Source of the DNA: Clostridia bacterium
Lineage (GTDB): Bacteria > Bacillota > Clostridia > Christensenellales > Aristaeellaceae
Length of the DNA: 64,000 bases
Assembly: GCA_017512805.1 (NCBI GenBank)
Contig: JAFWES010000038.1
Location: forward strand, 1 to 64,000
Reading direction: 5' to 3'
Shown here: positions 26,064 to 34,503 of the stretch, in pieces
Numbering within the stretch: the first letter of the stretch is position 1
How the letters are laid out: each line of letters starts with the position of its first letter
Notes under the pieces: model-generated
Databases searched by the model: none
Seen by the model: only the letters and a program-made list of their open reading frames with translations
What the model was told of the DNA's origin: nothing
Translations under genes and position numbers: made by a program

Positions 26064-26797
26064 TGCATCGTTTTTATGTGGATCAAAATGCTCCGGCCGT
26101 CTCTTCGGAGGTGGCCCTGACGCCCGAAGACGCCCGTCACGCCCTGAAAGTGCTGCGAATGCGCCCCGGGGAAGAAGCCATGATCATTTCCGGCGGCCTG
26201 CGTTTCGCCGCGGAGCTGTCCCGGATAGAGGGAAACGCTGTCTTCTTCCGGGTCAAGGAGCCCCTCCCCTCCACGGAGCCCGGGCTCCGCATCACCCTCT
26301 TTCAAGGTCTTCCAAAGGGGGATAAAATGGAGTGGATCATCCAGAAGGCGGTGGAACTGGGGATCGCCGAAATCGTCCCCGTCCGCATGGCCCGCAGTGT
26401 CGTCCGCCTCGATGCCGCAGACGCGGAAAAGAAAAGAGAGCGCTGGCAGCGCATCGCCCGGGAAGCCGGCAAGCAATCCGGAAGATGCCTGATTCCCCAG
26501 GTCGCCCTTCCCTGTCTCCTCCCGGACCTTCCCGCCCGGGCGGAATCCCTGGACGCCTGCGCGGTTCCCTGGGAAGAAGCGGAGGCCGGCGGTCCCAGAT
26601 CCTTTTTCGAGGCCCATCCGCATCTTCGGTCTCTGGGCATTCTGATCGGCCCGGAGGGCGGCATCGAACCCGCGGAAATCCGGGCCATTGCCCCCCGCTT
26701 TCAGCCCATCACCCTGGGTTCCCGCATCCTGCGAACGGAAACCGCCGGCCTCGCCTGCGCCGCCGCGTTCCTGGGACTATACGGAGAAATGGAGTAA
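26063..26797 (+). CDS. rsmE: 16S rRNA (uracil1498-N3)-methyltransferase
   Basis: SPOUT-family enzyme methylating U1498 of 16S rRNA. 244 residues. Features are HRFYVDQ, HALKVLRMRPGEE, QGLPKGDKMEWIIQKAVELG, and the knotted SAM site IGPEGGIEPAEI with LGSRILRTETAGLA. The ATG at 26063 overlaps the prmA stop. mtaB follows 3 bases after the stop; prmA-rsmE-mtaB is a conserved Firmicutes order. Confidence 0.96.
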   Translation: MHRFYVDQNAPAVSSEVALTPEDARHALKVLRMRPGEEAMIISGGLRFAAELSRIEGNAVFFRVKEPLPSTEPGLRITLFQGLPKGDKMEWIIQKAVELGIAEIVPVRMARSVVRLDAADAEKKRERWQRIAREAGKQSGRCLIPQVALPCLLPDLPARAESLDACAVPWEEAEAGGPRSFFEAHPHLRSLGILIGPEGGIEPAEIRAIAPRFQPITLGSRILRTETAGLACAAAFLGLYGEME

Positions 26798-26800
26798 AAC

Positions 26801-28099
26801 ATGACCATCGCCTATCACACGCTGGGCTGCAAGGTCAATCAGTACGATACCGAAGCCATGCGGGAACTGCTGGAATCCGCGGGGTATGAAACCGTTCCCT
26901 TTTCCGCTCCCGCCGATGTGTATCTGATCAACACCTGCACAGTCACCGGCACCGGTGACCGCAAGTCCCTGCAGCTGGCCCGCCGGGTCCGCAGGGAGCA
27001 TCCCGGGTGCCTGCTGGTGCTGTGCGGCTGCCTGGCCCAGAAGGAAGGAGAAGCCCTCCTCGCCCGGGCGGAAGCGGATCTGGTTCTGGGAACGGCCCGC
27101 CGGGGAGAGATCGCGGATCTTCTCACCCGCGTGCAAAAGGAGAAAACGCCCCTGTGCGCCGTCGGCCCGCTGACCGCGGGCATCCCCTTTGAGCCTTTGT
27201 CCATTTCCCGGGTGTCGGAGCATACCCGGGCGACCGTCAAGATTCAGGAGGGCTGCGGCAATCATTGCACCTACTGCATTATCCCTTCCGTCCGGGGCCC
27301 TGTCCGATCCCGCTCCCTGCCTGATCTGCGAAGGGAAGTGGAACGGCTGCGGGACGCGGGCTTTTCCGAAATCGTCCTGACGGGCATTCACCTGGCCTCC
27401 TATGGACGGGACCTTCCAGACGGACAGCTGACGCTCATTGACGCCCTCCGCACCGTCCACGAGGTGGACGGCGTCCAGCGGATCCGTCTGGGTTCGCTGG
27501 AACCGGTGGTCTCCACCGAGGCCTTCTGCGCGGCCCTGTCCGCCATGCCGAAGGTCTGCCCCCAGTTCCATCTGGCCCTTCAGTCCGGCAGCGATACGGT
27601 TCTGGCGCGCATGGGCCGCCGTTACCGCGTCCGGGACTATCTGGAAGCGGCGGACCGCCTGCGGGCGGTCTTTCCCCGGGCAGCCTTTACGACAGATATT
27701 CTGACCGGTTTCCCCGGCGAAACGGAACAGGAGTTTCTGGAAACCGCGGCGATGATCCGCCGCATGGGCTATGCCCGCATCCACGTGTTTCCCTTCTCCC
27801 CCCGGGAGGGGACTCCCGCCGCCCGTATGGCCGGACAGCTGACAGCCGCCGAAAAGGAACGCAGGGCCCGAACGCTCATCCGCCTGGGAGAGGACGTTTC
27901 CCGGGCCTGGCTGGAAACCTGGGTGAACCGGACCGCCCTTCTCCTGCCGGAGGAAAAAATACAGGGCTGCTGGGAGGGCTATACGCCGGAATACATCCGG
28001 GTCACCCTTCCCCCGGACGCGGAGTGCCGCAGCGGCAAAGCCCTGGAGGTGAAGTTAACCGCCCTGACGGACAGGGGGATGTCCGCCATCCCGGTCTGA
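26801..28099 (+). CDS. mtaB: tRNA t6A37 methylthiotransferase MtaB
   Basis: Radical-SAM enzyme that converts t6A37 to ms2t6A in tRNA. 432 residues. The N-terminal domain has Cys ligands in HTLGCKVNQYD, INTCTVTG and LCGCLAQ. The radical-SAM cluster is GCGNHCTYCIIPSVRGP. The C-terminal TRAM domain is short. It ends a prmA-rsmE-mtaB run and is followed after 31 bases by the HIT gene. Confidence 0.95.
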   Translation: MTIAYHTLGCKVNQYDTEAMRELLESAGYETVPFSAPADVYLINTCTVTGTGDRKSLQLARRVRREHPGCLLVLCGCLAQKEGEALLARAEADLVLGTARRGEIADLLTRVQKEKTPLCAVGPLTAGIPFEPLSISRVSEHTRATVKIQEGCGNHCTYCIIPSVRGPVRSRSLPDLRREVERLRDAGFSEIVLTGIHLASYGRDLPDGQLTLIDALRTVHEVDGVQRIRLGSLEPVVSTEAFCAALSAMPKVCPQFHLALQSGSDTVLARMGRRYRVRDYLEAADRLRAVFPRAAFTTDILTGFPGETEQEFLETAAMIRRMGYARIHVFPFSPREGTPAARMAGQLTAAEKERRARTLIRLGEDVSRAWLETWVNRTALLLPEEKIQGCWEGYTPEYIRVTLPPDAECRSGKALEVKLTALTDRGMSAIPV

Positions 28100-28130
28100 C
28101 AGAAAAACAATAAAAAGGAGTATGAGTATC

Positions 28131-28472
28131 ATGGAAAACTGCCTCTTCTGCAAAATTCTCGCCGGAGAAATCCCTTCCGCAAAGGTCTATGAGGACGATG
28201 CCGTCTATGCCTTCCGGGATATCCATCCGCAGGCGCCGACCCATATCCTGGTCATTCCCAAAAAGCACATCGCCTCCATGGCTGAAATCGATCAGGCCTC
28301 CGACGCCGACCTGTCCGCCTGCCTCCGGGCCATCCGCACAATTGCCGAAAACGAAAAGCTGGAAAGCGGCTACCGGGTGGTCTCCAACTGCGGTCCGGAC
28401 GCCTGCCAGTCCGTCCCCCATCTTCATTTCCATATTCTGGGCGGACGCAAGCTGTCCGATACCATGGTGTAA
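28131..28472 (+). CDS. HIT-family (HinT-like) nucleotide-binding protein
   Basis: 113 residues. The histidine triad motif VPHLHFHILGG is near the C-terminus, with CLFCKILAGEIPSAKVYED at the start and THILVIPKKHI in the middle. HinT proteins hydrolyse purine nucleoside phosphoramidates. Two ATGs are in frame; the one at 28131 has AAGGAG at a spacing of 10, while the ATG at 28122 would have spacing 1, so 28131 is chosen. It is likely the last gene of the prmA operon. Confidence 0.93.
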   Translation: MENCLFCKILAGEIPSAKVYEDDAVYAFRDIHPQAPTHILVIPKKHIASMAEIDQASDADLSACLRAIRTIAENEKLESGYRVVSNCGPDACQSVPHLHFHILGGRKLSDTMV

Positions 28473-28501
28473 ACGCGGCATACGATTTTTTAAAAAAAAG
28501 A

Positions 28502-28530
28502 TTGACGGGAAGCCTGTTTTTGCATATAAT
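28502..28530 (+). promoter_or_regulatory. Promoter of rpsU
   Basis: TTGACG (28502-28507), 17 bases, perfect TATAAT (28525-28530), 74 bases before the rpsU start. Confidence 0.85.
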
Positions 28531-28603
28531 ATGTGCACAGCTTTTCCCGCAGGCCTGCTTCGGGGAAGGTGAGAATGTCGCTTGAGCGAGAGGAGGGATA
28601 AGA

Positions 28604-28777
28604 GTGTCTGAGGTTCGTATCCGTGAAAATGAGTCCCTGGAAAGTGCGCTCAAACGGTTTAAGCGGCAGTGTGCGCGCAGCGGTGTTCTCCAGGAAGTCC
28701 GTAAGCGTGAACATTACGAAAAGCCCAGTGTAAAGCGCAAGAAGAAGGCTGAAGCAGCCCGGAAGCGCAAGTGGTGA
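28604..28777 (+). CDS. rpsU: Ribosomal protein S21
   Basis: 57 residues from a GTG start with an AGGAGGGA site. The sequence [36 protein letters not shown] and the basic tail [14 protein letters not shown] is a typical Gram-positive S21, a small-subunit protein near the anti-Shine-Dalgarno end. It has its own promoter and terminator. Confidence 0.97.
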   Translation: MSEVRIRENESLESALKRFKRQCARSGVLQEVRKREHYEKPSVKRKKKAEAARKRKW

Positions 28778-28783
28778 TTCGTT

Positions 28784-28808
28784 CCCTCCCCTTCGGGGAG
28801 GGTTTTTT
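28784..28808 (+). terminator. Intrinsic terminator of rpsU
   Basis: CCCTCCCC / GGGGAGGG with loop TTCG, followed by TTTTTT. Confidence 0.92.
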
Positions 28809-28823
28809 CGTTCTCCGACCCTC

Positions 28824-28852
28824 TTGAAATCAAACTCCTTTTATGCTATAAT
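28824..28852 (+). promoter_or_regulatory. Promoter of the TRM11-like methylase gene
   Basis: TTGAAA (28824-28829), 17 bases, perfect TATAAT (28847-28852). The start codon at 28883 is 30 bases downstream. Confidence 0.85.
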
Positions 28853-28882
28853 TTTTTTATTACATCAGGAAATGAGGGTTTC

Positions 28883-29899
28883 ATGGTTTATTCCTTTCAA
28901 TTATGGAGGCATCCCAACATTCATTATCGCGAAGCTGTTCAGCGTCTGAGTCGCTGTGAGCTTTTTTGCATGTTGCGCAGTCTCTCTATAGAAACGGTTA
29001 TCCGGCAGGACACAGTCGGCGCCGCTTTTTTTCTGACATTCGAATGCCGGCCTCTCTCCGATGGGGAGCTGGCCTTTCTCGCCGGCCATTCCTGTATTGC
29101 ATTGATGGCGGAAAAACAGGATGATCTGCTTCGTCCGCTCCCGGTTTCCCCTTCCTTCTATCTTCCGGAGGAATTGCCGGAGGTGCTGAAGTATAAGGGA
29201 AAAACAAATCCGACCTTGATGCGGATGATGTTTAACACGGCCCTTTCCCTGACGCCGTTTGTCCGCCAGGATGCCCCGGTCACCGTATTGGATCCCCTCT
29301 GCGGCCGGGGGACGGGTCTTTTCTGCGCTCTTCTCTCCGGCGCCAACGCGGTCGGGCTGGATCTGGACGGAAAGGATCTGAAGGAGGCGTCGGACTACTT
29401 TTCCCGTTTCCTGAAGCTGAACCGGTTAAAGCATACCTTTTCCCCGGTCAGTGAAACGGTTCGCGGCAGGCCGGTTTCCGGCAGAGTCTTTCGTTTCGCC
29501 GCCTCCAAAGAGGCCTTCTCCCGGGGGGATGTCCGCTTCCTCTCCTTCTTCGAAGGAGATACCGCGCTGGCTTCTTCCCTGCTGAAAAAGCAAAAGGCCC
29601 ACCTTCTTCTGGCGGATCTCCCCTACGGCGTTCAGCATGCGCCCCAGTCCGGGCCGAAACCGGAATCCTTTGAGGCCCTGCTTACCAGATCCCTGCCCGC
29701 CTGGAGAGCTGCCCTTCACCCCGGCGGCGCGCTGGCGCTGAGCTTCAACGACCTGACCTTCAAGCGTTGCCGCCTGCGTTCCCTGCTGGCGGATCACGGC
29801 TTTTCCCCGGTGGATCTTCCGGAATGTCTGAATCTCTCCCATGATGTGGAGCAGGCCGTCCATCGGGATCTGATTTTCGCGACGCTTCCCATTATCTGA
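28883..29899 (+). CDS. TRM11/UPF0020-like RNA methyltransferase
   Basis: 338 residues. The C-terminal half has the UPF0020-type SAM methyltransferase pattern: VLDPLCGRGTGLFCALLSGA (motif I), GLDLDGKDL, and LLLADLPYGVQHAP, where 'DLPYG' takes the place of the (D/N)PPY catalytic motif. The N-terminal half is divergent; a THUMP domain is not obvious. Related proteins methylate guanosine N2 in tRNA or rRNA. It lies between rpsU and the rho-like gene; the substrate is inferred to be RNA. Confidence 0.8.
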   Translation: MVYSFQLWRHPNIHYREAVQRLSRCELFCMLRSLSIETVIRQDTVGAAFFLTFECRPLSDGELAFLAGHSCIALMAEKQDDLLRPLPVSPSFYLPEELPEVLKYKGKTNPTLMRMMFNTALSLTPFVRQDAPVTVLDPLCGRGTGLFCALLSGANAVGLDLDGKDLKEASDYFSRFLKLNRLKHTFSPVSETVRGRPVSGRVFRFAASKEAFSRGDVRFLSFFEGDTALASSLLKKQKAHLLLADLPYGVQHAPQSGPKPESFEALLTRSLPAWRAALHPGGALALSFNDLTFKRCRLRSLLADHGFSPVDLPECLNLSHDVEQAVHRDLIFATLPII

Positions 29900-29915
29900 T
29901 TCAGGAGGTGAGCAC

Positions 29916-30008
29916 CCGCGACTGACGAGCGTATGCGAAGTCAGAGCGGAATGTGCCACCCCTGCTACAGGAGTCCGCGATTGACAAGCGAATGCGAAGT
30001 CAGAGCGG
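29916..30008 (+). repeat. Two hairpin-forming direct repeats in the rho leader
   Basis: A 34-base unit (CCGCGAYTGACRAGCGWATG and on to AGTCAGAGCGG) occurs at 29916-29949 and 29975-30008 with three differences. Each unit can fold with CTGAC or TTGAC pairing to GTCAG; the C-to-T change in the second copy keeps a G-U pair. They fill the leader between the methylase stop and the rho ribosome site. Confidence 0.75.
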
Positions 30009-30034
30009 TAACGACGATCACAGGAGGTTTTTCC

Positions 30035-32026
30035 ATGACCATTGCAGAACTTCAGTCCATGACAGTGCTCCAGCTTCGAAAGCTCGCCCGCGACCGGCAC
30101 GTGGTGCTGGGAGCCGGGTTGGATAAAGCCGGTATTCTGGCCAAAGTGGCGTCCAGTATGGGCCTCGATATGGTCCCCGAACAGCAGTCCTTCCTTTCCT
30201 CTTTGGAAGAGGCTCTTCCACAGGAACCCGTTCCGCAGGAGGCGGCTGTTCCTCCAGCGCCTGCGCAGGACGCTTCCGCGCCGGATCTGTCCGCGGAAAG
30301 TCCCCTGCCCGGGGCAGTCGCGCCCGTCTCCGCCGAAGGCAGCATACCCGAGGATTCTTCCCCGCGCCCGGAGGGTTTCTCCGACGTGCCCGCCGCCTCC
30401 GCTCAACAGAGAAAGCCTGCCGCCTCCCCAAAGGCGGAAGCTTCCGAGCCCCGGTTCCAGGCCGCCTGGCACAGCCCTGATTCTCCTCAGGCTCCCTCGC
30501 ATAACGCCTGGCAATCCCAGACCCCCAATAACCGCGGCTGGAACAATCCTTCTTCCGGCGACGCCCGACCCTCTCCCCTGCGGCCCCGTTCCTTCGGGCC
30601 CCGTTTCGGTCCTGCCTCTTCCGCGCCGGCAGCCCCGGCCGCCCCGGCAGCCCCGTCAGAAGGGCATCCCTCCTCCGCTTCCGTTCCGGAGCGGCGGACG
30701 GGCTTCTCCGGCGGCGGCTTCGGGCCCCGCCCGGCAGCGCAGGCGCCCGCTCAAGCGGCGCCCGCCGCGCCCATCGTCTCTCCTGCTCCCGAGGCCACCG
30801 TTGCCGCTTTGCAGGAAACGGTCGCTCCCGCCGCGGAAGCGCCTGCCACGCCCCCCACACTGGAAGAGCTTTTGTCTGCCGGCGATTTTGAGGAAGGCGG
30901 CGGGATCCTGGAGCTGCATCCTGACGGATACGGCTTTCTTCGGGCTTCCAACTTTATGCCCTCTTCCCGGGATATCTATGTCTCCATGGCTCAGATTCGC
31001 CGCTTTTCCCTGCGCACGGGGGATCTGATCCGCGGGAAGATCCGTCCCCAGCGGGAGGGCGACAAATACGCAGCCATGCTCTACATCGAAACCGTCAACG
31101 GCATTCCCGAGGACGAATTGACTGACCGGCCTTTCTTTGACGAACTGACCGCGGTGTATCCCACCCGGAAAATCTCTCTGGAGCCCAGGGACAGCAATCC
31201 CGCATCCCCCTCCCTGCGGCTGATCGACCTGATTGCCCCTCTGGGGTTTGGCCAGCGATCCCTGCTGCTCTGCCCTCCGGATACCCGGAAGCGGGACCTG
31301 CTGGCAGAATATGCCCGGGTGATCACCAGTAACTATCCCGACGTGGAAGTCCTGACCCTTCTAATCGATATGAACCCTGAGGATGTGACCGCCTACAGGG
31401 CCTCCGTCCCCTGCACGGTTCTGGCCTCCACCTTTGATCAGGCGCCCGAAGCCCATCTCCGGCTGACCGAAATGGTCCTGGAACGGGCCATGCGCCAGGT
31501 GGAACAGAAAAAGGACGTCATCATCCTGGCCGACAGCCTGACCCGTCTGGCGAAGATCTATACCTCCGCCGCCGCGGCCCAGGGGCGCAGCGTCCCCGGA
31601 ATGGTGAACCCCGCTTCCCTCCTTCGGGCCAAACGTCTCTTTGGCGCCGCCCGTGCCATTCGGGAAGGCGGTTCCCTGACGGTCATCGCCGCGATGGACA
31701 TCCAAACCGGGAACCGGGTGGATGATTCCATCGTGGAGGAATTCAAGGGCACCGCCAATATGGAACTGATGCTGGATCAGGCCGCTGCCCGGGCAGGGAT
31801 TATGCCTCCCATCAACCTGCAGCGCAGCTTTACCAAAAATACTGATATCCTTCTGAACGATCAGCAGAAAGAGGGCCTTTCCCTCATGCGCCAGCTTCTG
31901 GGCTCCGTCCCCTCGATTCAGGCCATCCCTCAGCTGGTCTCCATGATGGAAAAAGCCCCCACCAACGCCGAGCTCCTGATCAAAATGAAAGACTGGTTCC
32001 TTCTGATGAACCAGTCTAAAGCCTGA
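30035..32026 (+). CDS. rho: Rho-family transcription termination factor with degenerate ATP-binding site
   Basis: 663 residues. Order: Rho N-terminal helical domain (1-45), a 240-residue Pro/Ala/Ser-rich disordered insert, the cold-shock-like RNA-binding domain (about 288-360; LELHPDGYGFLRASN), then the RecA-like core. The core is clearly Rho: ASTFDQAPEAHLRLTEMVLE, ILADSLTRLAKIY, RLFGAARAIREGGSLTVIAA, VEEFKGTANMELMLD. However the Walker A KAGKT is DTRKR (416-420). The catalytic Glu/Arg of 'LIDERPEEVT' is Met446/Asn447. It may be ATPase-weak or inactive, or a specialised paralogue. ATG at 30035 has GGAGG. Identity as a Rho-fold protein is sure; activity is not. Confidence 0.9.
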   Translation: MTIAELQSMTVLQLRKLARDRHVVLGAGLDKAGILAKVASSMGLDMVPEQQSFLSSLEEALPQEPVPQEAAVPPAPAQDASAPDLSAESPLPGAVAPVSAEGSIPEDSSPRPEGFSDVPAASAQQRKPAASPKAEASEPRFQAAWHSPDSPQAPSHNAWQSQTPNNRGWNNPSSGDARPSPLRPRSFGPRFGPASSAPAAPAAPAAPSEGHPSSASVPERRTGFSGGGFGPRPAAQAPAQAAPAAPIVSPAPEATVAALQETVAPAAEAPATPPTLEELLSAGDFEEGGGILELHPDGYGFLRASNFMPSSRDIYVSMAQIRRFSLRTGDLIRGKIRPQREGDKYAAMLYIETVNGIPEDELTDRPFFDELTAVYPTRKISLEPRDSNPASPSLRLIDLIAPLGFGQRSLLLCPPDTRKRDLLAEYARVITSNYPDVEVLTLLIDMNPEDVTAYRASVPCTVLASTFDQAPEAHLRLTEMVLERAMRQVEQKKDVIILADSLTRLAKIYTSAAAAQGRSVPGMVNPASLLRAKRLFGAARAIREGGSLTVIAAMDIQTGNRVDDSIVEEFKGTANMELMLDQAAARAGIMPPINLQRSFTKNTDILLNDQQKEGLSLMRQLLGSVPSIQAIPQLVSMMEKAPTNAELLIKMKDWFLLMNQSKA

Positions 32027-32066
32027 CCGGGAGAGGTTTTCGCCTTCCCTGCCTTCCCCGATCATC

Positions 32067-32098
32067 CGCCTCCGGCTCTCCCGCCGGAGGCGTTTTTT
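32067..32098 (+). terminator. Intrinsic terminator of the rho-like gene
   Basis: CGCCTCCGG / CCGGAGGCG followed by TTTTTTG. Confidence 0.9.
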
Positions 32099-32125
32099 GA
32101 TTCCTTTGGATTGTAACAACCTTTA

Positions 32126-32164
32126 GATATTCAACCGCTCCGCTTTCTGGGCTGAACTGTTATC
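32126..32164. repeat. Short palindromic element, copy D
   Basis: GATATTCAACCGCTCC and GGGCTGAACTGTTATC flank CGCTTTCT. The two ends are imperfect inverted repeats. The right end contains the stop codon of the PAP2 gene. It resembles copy E at 60146-60185 and the termini of element C. Confidence 0.7.
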
Positions 32165-33104
32165 TCCCTTTTTTCCCCGAAAGCGCCCCTTCCGCCTTGG
32201 CGAAAATCATCGGATAGATGCCGAACTCCACAAACGCCACAATGGCGTACCTGGCCGCCCGGACCAGCAGCGCGCCGGTGGAACCGCCGGAGAGGAAGTC
32301 CTTGGAAAAGGGCATCTTCAGCGCTGTATTCAACAGGAAATAGATCGCGAATCCCCCCACCAGACGCAGGATTCCGAAGAGGACATTTCGCGTGTTTTCG
32401 AAGTTCACCTTCTTTTCTTCCAGCATCGACCCCAGCATAAAGCCGATCATCAGTCCCACGGACGAAAAATAATCCTCGCTGCGGCAGAAAAAGAATCCGG
32501 GCACAGCCGTCAGGAGCACAATGCCATTGAGCGCCAGCTCATTCCGGATCCGGCCGCTTAACAGACGGACGATCAACACCGCCAGCAGTCCCAGTACCCA
32601 TCCCACCATCACATCCGTGGGATAATGCGCGCCCACCACAACCCGGGAACATCCCACCAGCAGGGGAAGCACCACGGCCAGCGCCGTCATCCATTTTTTC
32701 TTCAGCTCCGCCGCCAGGGATGCATACACGGAGGACGCGTTGGCGGAATGGCCGCTGGGGAAAGAATATCCCTGCGCCGCAAGATCCATTGGATCCGCGG
32801 AAGGCTCCACCACCCGGAGAATCTGAATCCCCTCGTGATCCATATAGGGCCGGCGGCGCAGAAAGATATTCTTGAACTGCGCGTTCCATGTCATCGCTGC
32901 CAGAACGCTCAACCCCACCCGTTTTCCCATTTTCTTGTCCAAAACCCAATACAGCAGGCCCATCACCAGGATCAGGATCATTTCTTCCCCGAAAGCGGAG
33001 AAAAAGGAAATGATCCCGGTGCCCGTACTGCCCAGATTCGCCTGCAGCCACTCTTCCAGGCTGACTTCCCAGGGAAAGAAAAAGGTATTGCCCGTCAGTT
33101 CCAT
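32160..33104 (-). CDS. PAP2-superfamily membrane phosphatase
   Basis: 314 residues with about seven hydrophobic segments. All three PAP2 motifs are present: KNIFLRRRP, GYSFPSGHSANASS and CSRVVVGAHYPTD. It is probably a lipid phosphatase acting at the outer membrane face, for example on undecaprenyl or phosphatidate-type pyrophosphates; the substrate is not known. Its TAA stop lies inside the palindromic repeat D. The gene is 51 bases downstream of sua5. Confidence 0.9.
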   Translation of the reverse strand: MELTGNTFFFPWEVSLEEWLQANLGSTGTGIISFFSAFGEEMILILVMGLLYWVLDKKMGKRVGLSVLAAMTWNAQFKNIFLRRRPYMDHEGIQILRVVEPSADPMDLAAQGYSFPSGHSANASSVYASLAAELKKKWMTALAVVLPLLVGCSRVVVGAHYPTDVMVGWVLGLLAVLIVRLLSGRIRNELALNGIVLLTAVPGFFFCRSEDYFSSVGLMIGFMLGSMLEEKKVNFENTRNVLFGILRLVGGFAIYFLLNTALKMPFSKDFLSGGSTGALLVRAARYAIVAFVEFGIYPMIFAKAEGALSGKKGR

Positions 33105-33155
33105 ATGCTTCCATTCTCCTTTTTTATGCTGCCGAAGCTGCTTTTTCCCTTTGGT

Positions 33156-34196
33156 TCAGGCCCTGACCGTTCTAAACGCCGCGGCCCGTCCCAGCCTGTT
33201 CATCACCGCCAGTCCGACCCCCTCGGGCGGAATCACTTCGCTGTAGATGGTCTCCATTCCCTCCTGATCCAGCTTCCGTAAAATATCAAACAGCCGGTGG
33301 GCTACTTCCCTGTCATTCCGCACAGAGCCGATATCATGCGGGTCACAGTCGGCCAGATCCCCCATATGCTCCGTAAAGCAAAGCACGCAGCTTTTCCGTC
33401 CGTTCTGTCTGTCCGCCAGGCAATTCTTCCGCATCAGCGCCAGAACCGCGCCTGTTTCCCCTTCCACCAGCGTCACCGAGCCCATGGGCGCGTAATGCTT
33501 ATATCGCATTCCCGGACTCAGGGCTTTCTCCTCCGGCCGCAGGGGCCGCAGCACGCTCCCGGCCACCCGCACTTCCTGACCCAGAACGCGCTCGATCATT
33601 TCCTTCGTCACCCCGCCCGGCCGCAAAATGGTCGGCGCTCCCCGGGTCAGATCGAGCACCGTCGATTCCAGCCCCACCTGGCAGGGGCCCCCATCCAGAA
33701 TCAGCGGAATCCGTCCTTCCATATCCTCCATCACGTGCGCCGCCGTGGTGGGACTGGGGCGCCCGCTCAGGTTGGCGCTGGGCGCGGCAATCGGCAGCCC
33801 GCAGGTCTTCAGCAGTTCCCGGGTACAGGCCATGGACGGCATCCGCATGGCCACGGTGGGCAAGCCCGCCGTCACCTGGTCCGGAATCCGGGAAGTCCGC
33901 GGAAAAAGCATGGTCAGAGGCCCCGGCCAGAACGCGTCCATCAGCGGCTCCGCCCCCTCGGGGATTTCGCAAAGCCCCTCCATCTGCGCCCGATCCCAGA
34001 TATGGACAATCAATGGATTATCCGCCGGCCGCCCCTTGGCGGCAAAAATGGACAGCACCGCGTCCTTGTCCAGCGCGTTGGCTCCCAGCCCGTACACCGT
34101 CTCCGTGGGAAACGCCACCAGCTTTCCGGCGGAAAAAAGCTGGGAAGCCCAGCTTTGGGCTTCCGGCGAATGCGCGTTCATCATTCTGGTTTCCAT
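33156..34196 (-). CDS. sua5: L-threonylcarbamoyladenylate synthase (Sua5/YwlC type)
   Basis: Makes threonylcarbamoyl-AMP for t6A37 tRNA modification. 346 residues: YrdC domain (1-205; KLVAFPTETVYGLGANALD, KGRPADNPLIVHI, PSANLSGRPSPT) plus a C-terminal Sua5 domain that includes LSPGMRYKHYAP. This pairs functionally with MtaB, which further modifies t6A. Upstream gene prfA is separated by a 307-base non-coding stretch. Confidence 0.95.
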   Translation of the reverse strand: METRMMNAHSPEAQSWASQLFSAGKLVAFPTETVYGLGANALDKDAVLSIFAAKGRPADNPLIVHIWDRAQMEGLCEIPEGAEPLMDAFWPGPLTMLFPRTSRIPDQVTAGLPTVAMRMPSMACTRELLKTCGLPIAAPSANLSGRPSPTTAAHVMEDMEGRIPLILDGGPCQVGLESTVLDLTRGAPTILRPGGVTKEMIERVLGQEVRVAGSVLRPLRPEEKALSPGMRYKHYAPMGSVTLVEGETGAVLALMRKNCLADRQNGRKSCVLCFTEHMGDLADCDPHDIGSVRNDREVAHRLFDILRKLDQEGMETIYSEVIPPEGVGLAVMNRLGRAAAFRTVRA

Positions 34197-34503
34197 CTGT
34201 ACTCCCCTGTATCTCTCATTGTTCGGTTGCCCTCCGGGATGTTCCTGTCGGTTCTGGGATGGGATCCCGCGAAAAAAGAGTCTACTCAGCCTCGCTCTCG
34301 GAGTATTCCGTCACGGGGGACGCCTCTCGGCTCCGCCTCCACGGGGCTGCCGCCCGTTTTCTGAGCGCCCCGCAACCTCAATCGGCGCACAGCCGCTTTG
34401 GGGCAGCGGCTGCGCTTGTTTCGGTTGAGGCGGTCACCTTCCTTTCGCCTTTGGCGAACGCCCCACAGGGGCGACGGTCGGCTCCCGCCCCGAAGGCCGA
34501 TGC
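34197..34503. other. 307-base gene-free stretch between prfA and sua5
   Basis: No credible coding region on either strand. A 64-base imperfect hairpin lies at 34370-34433, with inner stem CAGCCGCT (34390-34397) / AGCGGCTG (34405-34412) and outer arms CAACCTCAA / TTGAGG. The segment 34291-34334 matches, in reverse, 48611-48653 of the intergenic element C (shared blocks GAGGCGTCCCCC and GGAATAC). It may be the prfA 3' end with a repeat insertion. Confidence 0.6.
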
